64,000 nucleotides of DNA. Origin: Aristolochia californica (taxonomy: Eukaryota; Streptophyta; Magnoliopsida; Piperales; Aristolochiaceae). The notes under the pieces were generated by a model that worked only from the letters and a program-made list of their open reading frames with translations, made no database searches and was not told the origin of the DNA. Positions within the stretch are counted from its first letter, which is position 1; every line of letters begins with the position of its first letter. The translations under genes were made by a program, and so were the position numbers. Shown piece after piece: positions 40,201 through 50,848 of the stretch. The DNA lies in contig JARWKL010000007.1 of the NCBI GenBank assembly GCA_029961685.1, forward strand, positions 23,693,013-23,757,012. Reading direction: 5' to 3'.

Positions 40201-42900
40201 AAAAAAGTGTACATCTAAAATGGCAAAGTACAATGCACAAATGTATAGAGAGATAATTCCGAAGAGTGTCTGTAATTTTTAGGGATTGTAAGCTCTTTAT
40301 CGTTTTTATATCTCAGGTTTTGCAATCGTCGGGAAAAGGGGGTGGCGGGGGATTTTTAGCTGAGTGTTGAGTCCCAATCCAATAGTCATTTCTTCCAAAA
40401 ATATAGCCCGTTATGCTTGATAAATCAGTTTACAATCATCTATGATTATTATGTCGGCTTTTTGCAAATGGGCAAAATAATGGCATGTTTGACTCGGGTA
40501 AATATCCCATCGCAAGTTCACTTGAAAAATTAATTAGTGTTAGTTATTCTCTTTAAAAGCTTTGCATCCATAGCTCATTTGCATCTTTAATATGTTTCAA
40601 ACATGCATATCCATTTTTAAAACATTTGTAGATGAAATCTCTTTCTTGTAAAATTCCAAGCCATTAGGGTTAAACAAGTGGAATTTCCAAAACTTGGATA
40701 ACAAAAATTTTGTGTTCATTTGTGTTGTGTGAATAAATTTTCTTTATATACGTTTTTTATTGTTTTAAATTTTTTCCAAACATCAACTATAAAATTGTTA
40801 TTTTGTGTTGAGCTTTTTGACTTTTTTTCTTTCGGGATGAAGGGAGAGTGACAACTCAAAGTTTTGATTTAAGAAAAACTGTACATCTAAAATGGAAAAG
40901 CACAATGCACAAATATAGAGAGAGATAATTCCGAAGAGTGTCTGTAATTTTTAGGGATTCTAAGTTCTTTTCAGTTTTTATCTCTCTGGTTTTGCAATCG
41001 TCGGGAAAAACGGGTGGTGGAGGATTTTTAACTGAGTGTTGAATCGCAATCCATAAATAATTTCTTAAAAAAATATAGTCCGTTACGCCTGATAAATCAC
41101 TTTACAATCATCTACGATTGTCAGGTCAAATTTTTGAAAATGGACAAAATAATGACATGTTAGACTCGGGTAAATATCCCACCGCACGTTCACTTGAGAA
41201 TTTAATGAGTGTTTGTTATTCTTTATAAAAGCTTTGGATCCATAGGTCATTTGAATCTTTAAGATGTTTCTAGAATGCATATCCATTTTTAAAGCATGTG
41301 TAGAAAAAATCTCCTTCATGTAAAATTCCAAGATATTGGTGTTGGACTAGTGGAATTTCCCAAACTTGGAGAACAAAACTTTTGTGTTCATTTGTGGTGT
41401 GTGAATAAATATTTTTTATTTACATTAGTTATTGTTTTAGATTTTTTCCACACATCAACTGTAAATATTTATTTTGTTGTGATCTATTTGCCTTTTCTGT
41501 TGACGGGATGAAGTGAGAGCGAAAACACAAAGTTCTGACTTAAGAAAAAAGTGTACATCTAAAATGGAAAAGCACAATGCAAAAATGGAGAGAGAGATAA
41601 TTTCTAAGAGTGTCTGTAATTTTTAGGGATTGTAAACTCTTTTTAGTTTTTATATCTCAGCATTTGCATTCGTTCGGAAAAAGGGGGAGGCGGGTGATTT
41701 TTAACTGAGTGTTGACTTCCAATCCATAAGTCATTTCTTAAAAAAAATATAGCCTGTTACGCATGACAAATCACATTACAATCATCTATGATTGTTAGGT
41801 CAACTTTTTGAAAATGGGCAAAATAATGGCTTGTTTGACTCGGGCAAATATCCCACCGCACGTTCACTAGAGAATTTAATGAGCGTTTGTTGTTCTCTGT
41901 AAAAGCTTTGGATCCGTAGGTCATTTGAATCTTTAAGATGTTTCTAGAATGCATATCCATTTTTAAAGCATGTGTAGAAAAAATCTCCTTCATGTAAAAT
42001 TCCAAGATATTGGTGTTGGACTAGTGGAATTTCCCAAACTTGGAGAACAAAACTTTTGTGTTCATTTGTGGTGTATGAATAAATTTTCTTTATTTACTTT
42101 TTTTATTGTTTTAAATTTTTTCCGTACATCAACTATAAAATTTTCATTTTGCTGTGATCTTTTTGCCTTTTTTGTTTATGGGATGAAGGGAGAGCTAAAA
42201 ACTCGAAGTTTTCATTTAAGAAAAATGTGTACATCTGAAATGGTAAAGTACAATGCACAAATGTAGAGAGAGATAATTCCGAAGAGTGTCAGTAATTTTT
42301 AGGGATTGTAAGCTCTTTATCGTGTTTATATCTAGGGTTTTGCAATTTTCGGGAAAAGGGGGTGGCGGGGGATTTTTAGCTGAGTGTTGACTCCCAATCC
42401 AAAAGTCATTTCTTCCAAAAATATAGCCCGTTATGCTTGATAAATCACTTTACAATCATCTATGATTATTATGTTGGCTTTTTGCAAATGGGCAAAATAA
42501 TGACATGTTTGACTCGGGTAAATATCCCATCGCAAGTTCACTTGAGAATTTAATGAGCGTTTGTTATTCCCTTTAAAAGCTTTGCATCCATAGCTCATTT
42601 GCATCTTTAACATGTTTCAAACATGCATATCCATTTTTAAAACATGAGTAGAAAAAATCTCCTTCATGTTAAATTCCAAGATAATGGTGTTGGACTAGTG
42701 GAGTTTCCCAAACTTGGATAACAAAACTTTTGTGTTCATTTGTGGTGTGTGAATAAATTTTCTTTATTTACTTTTTTTTCGTTTTAAATTTTTTCCGTAC
42801 ATCAACTATAAAATTCATTTTGTTGTGATCTATTTGCCTTTTTTGTTTACGGGATGAAGGGAGAGCGAAAAACTCAAAGTTTTGATGTAGGAAAAATGTA
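34200..42900. repeat. Trimeric higher-order block A'-B-C, about four units of ~2.02 kb
   Basis: B landmarks fall near 34220, 36207, 38227, 40242 and 42262, spaced 1987, 2020, 2015 and 2020 bp. C (34906, 36881, 38901, 40916) and A' (35537, 37552, 39569, then A at 41586) alternate with them. A' is marked by gttaatttc(c/t)gatcc and by tctagaatgcatatcc followed by ttaaagcatgtg. C is marked by gaatcgcaatcc and gtcaggtcaaa. The first unit is about 30 bp short because of a roughly 40-bp deletion near 35068. Confidence 0.9.
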
Positions 42901-43299
42901 TACATCTAAAACGGAAATGCAAAATGCACACATGTAAAGAGAGATAATTCCAAAAAGTGTCTATAATTTTTAGGGATTATAAGCACTTTTTCTTTTTTAT
43001 ATCTCAGGTTTTGCAATCGTTGTGAAAAGGGGGAGGCAGGGGATTTTTGACTGAGTGTTGACTTCCAATCCACAAGTCATTCCTTACAAAAATATTGCCC
43101 GTTATGCATGATAAATCACTTTACAATCATCTATGATTATTATGTCGACTTTTTTCCAAATGGACAAAATAATGGCATGTTTGACTCGGGTAAATATCCC
43201 ACCGCAAGTTGACTCTAGAATTTAATGAGTGTTTGTTATTCTCTTTAAAAGCTTTGCATCCATAGCTCATTTTCATCTTTAACATGTTTCAAACAGGCA

Positions 43300-45313
43300 T
43301 ATCCATTTTTAAAATATGTGTAGAAGAAATCTCTTTCTTGTAAAATTCCAAGCTATTAGGGTTAAACTAGTGGAATTTCCCAAACTTGGATAACAAAACT
43401 TTTGTGTTCGTTTGTGTTGTTTGAATAAATTTTCTTTATTTACATTTGTTATTGTTTTAAATTTTTTCCATACATGAACTATAAAATTTTTATTTTGTTG
43501 TGAGCTTTTTGCCTTTTTTGTTTTCGGGATGAAGGGAGAGCGAAAACTCAAAGTTTTGATTTTAGAAAAAAGTGTACATCTAAAATGGAAAAGCACAATG
43601 CAAAAATGTAGAGAGAGATAATTTCGAAGAGTGTTTGTAATTTTTAGGGATTGTAAGCTTTTTTTAGTTTTTATATCTCAGGTTTTACAATCGTCAAGAA
43701 AAATGGGTGGCAGGCGAATTTTAACTGAGTTTTGAATTGCAATCCATAAGTCATTTCTTACAAAAATATAGCCCGTTACGCACCATAAATCACTTTACAA
43801 TCATCTATGATCGTTAGGTCAAATTTTTGAAAATGGGCAAAATAATGGTTTTTTTGACTCGTGCAGATATCCCACCGCACGTTCACTTGAGAATTTAATG
43901 AGCGTTTGTTATTCTCTTTAGAAGCTTTGGACCCATAGGTCATTTGAATCTTTAACATGTTTCTAGCATGCATATCGATTTTTAAAACATGTGTAGAAAA
44001 AAACTCCTTCATGTAAAATTCCAAGATATTAGTGTTGGACTAGTGGAGTTTCCCAAACAAGGATAAAAAAACTTTTGTGTTCATTTGTGGTGTGTGAATA
44101 AATTTTCTTTATTTACTTCTTTTATTGTTTTAAATTTTTTCCGTACATCAACTATAAAATTTTCATTTTGTTGTGATCTATCTGCCTTTTTTGTTTATGG
44201 GATGAAGGGAGAGTGAAAAATCTTGAAGTTTTGATTTAAGAAAAATGTGTACATCTAAATCGGAAATGCATAATGCACAAATGTAGAGAGAGATAATTCC
44301 CTAGAGTGTCTGTAATTTTTAGGGATCGTAAGCACTTTTTCGTTTTTATGTCTAAGGTTTTGTAATCGTCGGGAAAAGAGGGAGGCGGGCGATTTTTAAC
44401 TGAGTATTGACGTCCAATCCATAAGTCATTTCTTACTAAAATATAGCCCGTTACGCATGACAAATCACTTTCAATCATCTATGATTGTTAGGTCAAATTT
44501 TTTAAAATGGGCAAAATAATGGCATGTTTAACTCGGGCAATATATCCCACCGCACGTTCACTTGAGAATTTAATGAGTGTTTGTTATTATCTTTAAAAGC
44601 TTTGGATCCATAGGTCATTTGAATCTCTAACGTGTTTCTAGCATGCATATCCATTTTTAAAACATGTGTAGAAAAAATCTCCTTCATGTAAAATTCCAAA
44701 ATATTAGTGTTGGACGAGTTAACCAAACTTGGATAACAAAAATTTTGTGTTCATTTGTGGTGTGTGAATAAATTTTCTTTATTTAATTTTTTTATTGTTT
44801 TAAATTTTTTCCGTACATCAACTATAAAATTTTCATTTTGTTGTGATCTATTTGCGTTTTTTGTTTACGGGATGAAGGGAGAGCGAAATACTTGAAGTTT
44901 TGATTTAAGAAAAATGTGTACATCTAAAACGGAAATGCACAATGCAGAAATGTAGAGAGTTATAATTCCAAAGAGTGTTTGTAATTTTTAGAGATTGTAA
45001 GCACTTTTTCGTTTTTATATCTCAGGTTTTACAATAGTCGGGAAAAGGGGGGGCATGGGATTTTTACTGAGTGTTGACTCCCAATCCAAAAATCATTTCG
45101 TACAAAAATATAGCCCATTACGCATGATAAATCACTTTAAAATATCTATGATTATTATGTCGGCTTTTTGCAAATGGACAAAATAATAGCATGTTTGACT
45201 CGGGTAAATATCCCACCGCAAGTTCACTCTAGAATTTAATGAGCGTTTGTTATTCTCTTTAAAAGCTTTGCATCCATAGCTCATTTGCATCTTTATCATG
45301 TTTCAAACATGCA
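43300..45313. repeat. 2014-bp trimer, copy 1 of a near-identical tandem pair
   Basis: C, A and B monomers (landmarks near 43608, 44283, 44951) are repeated almost base for base 2014 bp downstream. I saw fewer than about a dozen differences by eye, for example agctttttt against agctctttt near 43648/45661, actttcaatc against actttacaatc near 44467/46481, and cggaaatgc against cggaatgc near 44931/46945. Confidence 0.93.
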
Positions 45314-47420
45314 TATCCATTTTTAAAATATGTGTAGAAGAAATCTCTTTCTTGTAAAATTCCAAGCTATTAGGGTTAAACTAGTGGAATTTCCCAAACT
45401 TGGATAACAAAACTTTTGTGTTCATTTGTGTTGTGTGAATAAATTTTCTTTATTTACATTTGTTATTGTTTTAAATTTTTTCCATACATGAACTATAAAA
45501 TTTTTATTTTGTTGTGAGCTTTTTGCCTTTTTTGTTTTCGGGATGAAGGGAGAGCGAAAACTCAAAGTTTTGATTTTAGAAAAAAGTGTACATCTAAAAT
45601 GGAAAAGCACAATGCAAAAATGTAGAGAGAGATAATTTCGAAGAGTGTTTGTAATTTTTAGGGATTGTAAGCTCTTTTTAGTTTTTATATCTCAGGTTTT
45701 ACAATCGTCAAGAAAAATGGGTGGCAGGCGAATTTTAACTGAGTTTTGAATTGCAATCCATAAGTCATTTCTTACAAAAATATAGCCCGTTACGCACCAT
45801 AAATCACTTTACAATCATCTATGATCGTTAGGTCAAATTTTTGAAAATGGGCAAAATAATGGTTTTTTTGACTCGTGCAGATATCCCACCGCACGTTCAC
45901 TTGAGAATTTAATGAGTGTTTGTTATTCTCTTTAGAAGCTTTGGACCCATAGGTCATTTGAATCTTTAACATGTTTCTAGCATGCATATCGATTTTTAAA
46001 ACATGTGTAGAAAAAAACTCCTTCATGTAAAATTCCAAGATATTAGTGTTGGACTAGTGGAGTTTCCCAAACAAGGATAAAAAAACTTTTGTGTTCATTT
46101 GTGGTGTGTGAATAAATTTTCTTTATTTACTTCTTTTATTGTTTTAAATTTTTTCCGTACATCAACTATAAAATTTTCATTTTGTTGTGATCTATCTGCC
46201 TTTTTTGTTTATGGGATGAAGGGAGAGTGAAAAATCTTGAAGTTTTGATTTAAGAAAAATGTGTACATCTAAATCGGAAATGCATAATGCACAAATGTAG
46301 AGAGAGATAATTCCCTAGAGTGTCTGTAATTTTTAGGGATCGTAAGCACTTTTTCGTTTTTATGTCTAAGGTTTTGTAATCGTCGGGAAAAGAGGGAGGC
46401 GGGCGATTTTTAACTGAGTATTGACGTCCAATCCATAAGTCATTTCTTACTAAAATATAGCCCGTTACGCATGACAAATCACTTTACAATCATCTATGAT
46501 TGTTAGGTCAAATTTTTTAAAATGGGCAAAATAATGGCATGTTTAACTCGGGCAATATATCCCACCGCACGTTCACTTGAGAATTTAATGAGTGTTTGTT
46601 ATTATCTTTAAAAACTTTGGATCCATAGGTCATTTGAATCTCTAACGTGTTTCTAGCATGCATATCCATTTTTAAAACATGTGTAGAAAAAATCTCCTTC
46701 ATGTAAAATTCCAAAATATTAGTGTTGGACGAGTTAACCAAACTTGGATAACAAAAATTTTGTGTTCATTTGTGGTGTGTGAATAAATTTTCTTTATTTA
46801 ATTTTTTTATTGTTTTAAATTTTTTCCGTACATCAACTATAAAATTTTCATTTTGTTGTGATCTATTTGCGTTTTTTGTTTACGGGATGAAGGGAGAGCG
46901 AAATACTTGAAGTTTTGATTTAAGAAAAATGTGTACATCTAAAACGGAATGCACAATGCAGAAATGTAGAGAGTTATAATTCCAAAGAGTGTTTGTAATT
47001 TTTAGAGATTGTAAGCACTTTTTCGTTTTTATATCTCAGGTTTTACAATAGTCGGGAAAAGGGGGGGCATGGGATTTTTACTGAGTGTTGACTACCAATC
47101 CAAAAATCATTTCGTACAAAAATATAGCCCATTACGCATGATAAATCACTTTAAAATATCTATGATTATTATGTCGGCTTTTTGCAAATGGACAAAATAA
47201 TAGCATGTTTGACTCGGGTAAATATCCCACCGCAAGTTCACTCTAGAATTTAATGAGCGTTTGTTATTCTCTTTAAAAGCTTTGCATCCATAGCTCATTT
47301 GCATCTTTATCATGTTTCAAACATGCATATCCATTTTTAAAACAGGTGTAGAAGAAATCTCTTTCTTGTAAAATTCCAAGCTATTAGGGTTAAACTAGTG
47401 GAATTTCCCAAACTCGGATA
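45314..47420. repeat. 2014-bp trimer, copy 2, with the start of a third unit
   Basis: Landmarks lie near 45621, 46298 and 46967. The pair shares unusual variants such as a G-rich island reduced to gggaaaagggggggcatggg, the sequence gacgagttaaccaaac where other A monomers have gactagtggaatttccc, and gagttataattcc instead of gagagataattcc. Similarity becomes ordinary after about 47.4 kb, just before the retroelement. Confidence 0.93.
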
Positions 47421-47989
47421 ACAAAACTTTTGTGTTCATTTGTGTTGTGTGAATAAATTTTATTTTTTAAATTTGTTATTGTTTTAAATTTTTTCCATAC
47501 ATTAGCTATAAAAGTTTTATTTTGTTGTGTGCTCTTTGCCTTTTTTTTCCGGGATGAAGGGAGAGCGAAAACTCAAAGTTTTGTTTTTTGAACAAAGTAT
47601 ACATCTAAAATGGAAAAGCACTATACACTAATGTAGAGAGAGATAATTCCGAAGAGTGTCTGTAATTTTAAGGGATTGTAAGCTCTTTTTCGTTTTTATA
47701 TCTAAGGTTTTACAATCGTCGGGAAATGGGGGAGGCGGGCGATTTTTAACTGAGTGTTGAATTCAAATCTGTTAGTGTTTCAATGCCCACCTCTCTCAAG
47801 TTACCGTTAATGTAATGTATTCACTGGCCCCCAAGTATGAGGAGCGCCAATGTCGATAGTGAGTAATTAGTTAACGGTTCCAGCTTAGATGCTGATGAGG
47901 TCAAATTGTGACCACAATGGTTACTTGTGAAGAAACTGTAAAACGGATAGTAGGGTTCGGGGGTCTAATGGGGCTGACCCCATGGTAAG

Positions 47990-47997
47990 CACGTGTC
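47990..47997 (+). promoter_or_regulatory. G-box / ABRE-like motif CACGTGTC in U3
   Basis: CACGTG occurs at 47990-47995 and extends to ACGTGTC, the form recognised by plant bZIP factors of the abscisic-acid response. It lies about 180 bp upstream of the TATA box. A single hexamer may be chance, so function is only suggested. Confidence 0.4.
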
Positions 47998-48035
47998 ACG
48001 ATTGCATCACCAAGTGCCAATGTGGAGGACAACGG

Positions 48036-48160
48036 GATGGCTTGCTCTACAAGCTTCCTAGATGGCTTGCTCTACAAGTTTCCTAGGTGGTGTGCTCTAC
48101 AAGCTTCCTAGATGGCTTGCTCTACAAGCTTCCTAGATGGCTTGCTCTACAAGCTTCCTA
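48036..48160 (+). repeat. Five tandem 25-bp repeats in the LTR U3 region
   Basis: There are five uninterrupted 25-bp units starting at 48036, 48061, 48086, 48111 and 48136, each containing gctctacaag followed by a form of cttccta. Units 1, 4 and 5 are identical. Unit 2 has one change and unit 3 a few. The block ends 13 bp before the TATA box. Tandem repeats in this position of plant LTRs often act as enhancer-like elements; that role is inferred here. Confidence 0.9.
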
Positions 48161-48173
48161 GATGAAAAACACT

Positions 48174-48182
48174 TATAAATAG
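48174..48182 (+). promoter_or_regulatory. LTR TATA box
   Basis: TATAAATAG lies 232 bp before the LTR end and directly after the 25-bp repeats. This is a good match to the plant TATA consensus and would place the U3/R boundary near 48205-48215. The transcription start itself cannot be read from the sequence. Confidence 0.75.
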
Positions 48183-48413
48183 AGGTGTTCTTCAGCTGCA
48201 TTGGTATCCAAAAAATGAGAGCTATTCCTTCTTCATTACTCTGTTTTATTGTTTAGTTTCTTCTTGTAATTTCTGTTCAGTCCAGAAACCATTGAAGCTC
48301 TTCTAGAGTGTGTGGTGGGACGAAGTTTCTTATCATATTTGTAATAGATCAGTGTTGGCTTTCTTCTTGATTACTGTTTAGATGTTCCTGGGCTGAGCTT
48401 ACTCTGTTTTACA

Positions 48414-48425
48414 TGGTATCAGAGC
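48414..48425 (+). other. Primer-binding site for initiator tRNA-Met
   Basis: TGGTATCAGAGC directly follows the LTR terminal CA. It is the standard plant copia PBS, complementary to the 3' end of initiator methionine tRNA, which primes minus-strand DNA synthesis. It fixes the LTR 3' boundary and the element's orientation. Confidence 0.93.
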
Positions 48426-48471
48426 TCTAGGGAACTCTTAACAACAATCATCTGTCGTAAAGCACAACATC

Positions 48472-49317
48472 ATGACTGATCTTAAGCCTAGTAGCTCTAC
48501 TGCTAGTTCTGGTTCTGTACCAGCAATACATATTTGTCCCCCAGCTTTCACAGAAGGCAAACTTGATGGCACGAATTATCTCCTGTGGAAGTTCAAAATC
48601 ACTACGATTCTGGACTCCTATGAACTTCTTGATATAGTTCTGGGAGTTGATACTGAACCTGTTGCTGTCACCAATGGTGAAAAGATCACTCCTCCTAATC
48701 CTCAGCTCGTCAAAGATTGGAGAAGGAAGAATGCTGATGCACTTTGTGCAATTGTCACAAGTATTCAAGATTCTGTCCTCACCCTGATTCACCATACTTC
48801 GAAGGCGAATGAAGCATGGAACGTACTGAAAAATCAGTATGAAATGAGGAACCAGACTCATATCCAAAATCTGGAAAATCAACTTGTTGCTAAAAGATTA
48901 AGTGAAAATGAGGCAGCAGAGTCTTTTATTACTAGGATGAAAAACATACATGATAAAATGGCTTCTGTTGGTATAGCCAAGTCAACAAAGGAACTTGCTC
49001 GAAGATGTATTCGAGTACTGCCACAAAAATTTGACGGCCTCGTGACAGCACTCAATACACAAGTTCGTGATCCTCCGTTGACCTTTGAAGATTTCTCTGC
49101 CTTATTGATGGAGGAGGAGATGAGGCTAAAAGGTAAAGATAATCAGTCTGACTCTGCCTTCACAGCAAAAGCAAAGGTTAGCAATGAAACAAAGAAGAAA
49201 CCAAAGAGTAAGAAGTTCTTTGGATCGTGTTATTACTGTAACAAGAAGGGCCATGCTGTCAAAGATTGTAGAACACGAATCCACGATGAGAAGAACGGCA
49301 CGGTAAGACAAAACTAG
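48472..49317 (+). CDS. gag: Gag polyprotein (capsid/nucleocapsid) of the copia element
   Basis: This 281-residue Gag would form the cytoplasmic virus-like particle that packages element RNA. The start is the first ATG after the PBS, 46 bp downstream. Residues about 25-60 form the conserved N-terminal copia Gag segment with KLDGTNYLLWK. Residues about 85-220 are the helical UBN2-type Gag core, including NEAWNVLKNQYE and a LPQKFDGLV motif. A lysine-rich linker leads to a CCHC zinc knuckle with Cys253, Cys256, His261 and Cys266 (C-x2-C-x4-H-x4-C), all present. The frame is open throughout and ends at TAG 49315-49317. The protease continues in the same frame immediately after, so this stop most likely splits what was one gag-pol frame; programmed readthrough is less likely. 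It is the best preserved part of the element. Confidence 0.9.
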   Translation: MTDLKPSSSTASSGSVPAIHICPPAFTEGKLDGTNYLLWKFKITTILDSYELLDIVLGVDTEPVAVTNGEKITPPNPQLVKDWRRKNADALCAIVTSIQDSVLTLIHHTSKANEAWNVLKNQYEMRNQTHIQNLENQLVAKRLSENEAAESFITRMKNIHDKMASVGIAKSTKELARRCIRVLPQKFDGLVTALNTQVRDPPLTFEDFSALLMEEEMRLKGKDNQSDSAFTAKAKVSNETKKKPKSKKFFGSCYYCNKKGHAVKDCRTRIHDEKNGTVRQN

Positions 49318-49791
49318 AAGAATAGAGAATATGCAAATTCTGTAGAAATTGAGCTTCCTCTGTTCACTGTCATAGAGGAATCATGCTCTAGTGCTCATGT
49401 ACAACAAAAGAGTACATGGGTGTTAGATTCTGGAGCTTCCCGACACATGACCAGCAAGAAAGAATTATACGATTCTTTAAATCCTCTACAACAACCAATG
49501 AACGTGGTGGTCGGGAATAATGCGAGACGTCCCGTTGAAGGGATAGGCACCATATCCATTAAGTCTGATGATGGAGAAAGTAAGAAGATAGCGGATGTTC
49601 TATTTGTTCCCCAAATCTCAAGAAACCTGTTGTCCGTAGCTGCAATTACAGATAAAGATTTGGAGGTACGGTTCAAGAAAAATGAATCTCTTATTCTTGA
49701 TAAAAATGAGAACATAGTTGCAAGAGGTATCCGCAGGGATAACCTTTATGAAATCAACTCACTTTCTGCTATTGTTGATGCCAAAAAATAG
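49318..49791 (+). pseudogene. Copia protease segment of pol (aspartic protease)
   Basis: This is the same frame as Gag, beyond its stop. The catalytic motif DSGAS (Asp codon 49426-49428) in the context WVLDSGASRHMT is typical of copia proteases, which cut the polyprotein in the particle. The downstream PR/pre-integrase signature DVLFVP...RNLLSV is present around 49597-49638. The segment has no ATG of its own near the beginning and depends on readthrough or a repaired stop. It ends at TAG 49789-49791, directly after an A6 run, where the coding frame shifts by one to that of the integrase. The segment is a pseudogene part, although the active-site motif is intact. Confidence 0.88.
49783..49788 (+). 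other. A6 homopolymer with pol frameshift
   Basis: Protein similarity to copia pol passes from reading frame 1 (protease) to frame 2 (integrase) at this run of six A residues, which is followed at once by an in-frame TAG. A single-base length change in the run is the likely cause. A sequencing error cannot be excluded from the sequence alone. Confidence 0.7.
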
Positions 49792-50578
49792 TCAAATTTG
49801 GCATGAAAGATTCGAACACATTTCCTTTCATGTGTTGAAGGAAATGCAGAAGAAAAATATGGTGACAGATTTGCCTTCAATTGATGTAATTGAAGAACCT
49901 TGTGAAGCTTGTATGCTAGGCAAGCAACAAAGAAAGTCATTTCCCAAAGAGAGTCAAAACAAATCAAAGGCTCCTCTAGAGTTGGTACATGCTGATCTCT
50001 GTGGGAAAATGACTATGATGGCGTTAGGAGGATCTTTCTACTTTATGCTGTTAGTCGACGATTACAGTAGAAAGATGTGGGTGTACTTCCTTCAGGACAA
50101 GGCTGATGCTCTTGCAAAATTCAAGGTGTGGCATAAGCAAGTGACAAATGAGAACGCAGCAACTGTGAAGAAGTTTCCTACAGATCGTGGGGGGGAATTC
50201 TGTTCTGCTGAATTCTCTAACTACTGTAATTCAATTGGCATCAAACGCCAACTTACTGCTCCACATACACCAGAACAAAATGGTGTAGTTGAACGTCGAA
50301 ATCGAACGGTGGTGGAAATGGCTCGGTGCATGATAAAAGGTGTTGGGCTACCAGATATGTTCTGGGGAGAAGCAGTAAATACAGCAGTATATGTCCTAAA
50401 TCGATGCTCCACAAAAGCATTGAATGAAAAGACTCCAAATGAGGCTTACTCAGGCATGAAACCTTCTGTGTCTCATTTAAGAAAATTTGGGTGTGAGTGT
50501 TTTGTACATATTCCCAAAGAAAAAAGAAAGAAATTAGATGACAAGAGCAAGAAATGTATCTTCTTGGGTTATAGTTAA
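49784..50578 (+). pseudogene. Copia integrase segment of pol
   Basis: Integrase inserts the element cDNA into chromosomal DNA. The N-terminal zinc-binding motif is visible as WHERFEH (His codons 49802 and 49817) and CEAC (Cys codons 49901 and 49910). The catalytic triad is complete: Asp 49994-49996 in HADLCG, Asp 50183-50185 in TDRGGEF and Glu 50291-50293 in VVERRNRT. The last two are separated by 35 residues (D-35-E). The C-terminal side with KFGCECFVH and KKCIFLGYS is also copia-like. The glycine usual before the second zinc His is replaced by Glu. The frame is broken upstream at the A6 run and ends at TAA 50576-50578, beyond which the same frame continues with recognisable pol sequence, so the stop is a nonsense mutation. 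Confidence 0.92.
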
Positions 50579-50848
50579 GAGTCTAAAGTATATAGACTCT
50601 ATGATGCAGAGGCCAAGAATTTAGTCATAAGCCGAGACGTGGTGTTTAATGAGCGACCACTCTCAATGGAGGATAATGATCCTACCATTTTGTCACCAAC
50701 CGACGAAGTAACTCACCAAGTGCCTACTGAACAGACAGTGAGTGATGTAGAAGATGTTTCTGTTAAAAAAGAAACAACAAGCCAACCTAGTGCACCCCCA
50801 CGGAAGCCACAACCAAAGTGGGTGCACCAGCTCTTTGATGACAGATAT
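50579..50848 (+). pseudogene. Integrase C-terminal / linker segment of pol
   Basis: Continuing in the integrase frame past the TAA, the translation shows the conserved copia segment ESKVYRLYD followed by VISRDVVFNE, then a Glu/Pro/Ser/Thr-rich linker and a proline-rich PPRKPQPKW stretch. In intact elements this linker leads into reverse transcriptase. Here the frame stops at 50849-50851 and the next recognisable protein piece is from RNase H. Confidence 0.85.

Larger units (their letters stand above)
1..47769. repeat. Satellite array, left arm (about 73 monomers of ~672 bp)
   Basis: This is a head-to-tail array of one AT-rich monomer, seen from regular recurrence of the landmark tagagagagataattcc (for example near 728, 1371, 2044, 2708, 3380 and 9861, 10537, 11209, 11881). 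Spacing is mostly 668-677 bp; shorter spacings mark internal deletions. Each monomer contains, in order: the landmark; a G-rich island after gcaatcgtcgggaaaa; an 18-bp dyad; a HindIII hexamer (AAGCTT); a motif like acttggataacaaaac; a T-rich stretch; and a purine tract like gggatgaagggagagcgaaa. All copies have the same orientation. No protein or RNA gene is supported. The many short open frames are repeat read-throughs. I do not recognise the satellite family. Confidence 0.97.
47770..48413 (+). repeat. 5' long terminal repeat (644 bp)
   Basis: The segment begins TGTTAG exactly where satellite identity ends and finishes TTTTACA directly before the PBS, giving the expected TG...CA ends. It contains a TATA box, a block of 25-bp repeats and short inverted repeats (GGGGTC at 47960 with GACCCC at 47976; ATTGTG at 47905 with CACAAT at 47913). 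No second LTR exists in the window for comparison, so the U3/R/U5 boundaries cannot be fixed and insertion age cannot be estimated from LTR divergence. Confidence 0.88.

Noticed and set aside
47770..48413. Solo LTR
   Set aside because: The LTR is followed by a PBS, Gag and pol sequence, so it is a truncated element rather than a recombined solo LTR.
48448..48882. 144-codon minus-strand frame opposite Gag
   Set aside because: It lies entirely antisense to the recognisable Gag coding region and shows no known domain; it is a shadow frame.
49718..49783. Upstream part of the open integrase frame as a true N-terminus
   Set aside because: This stretch overlaps the protease frame, which carries the conserved residues. 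Copia similarity in frame 2 begins only after the A6 run.
50221..50438. Short minus-strand frames inside integrase
   Set aside because: They are antisense to a well-supported catalytic region and without recognisable motifs.
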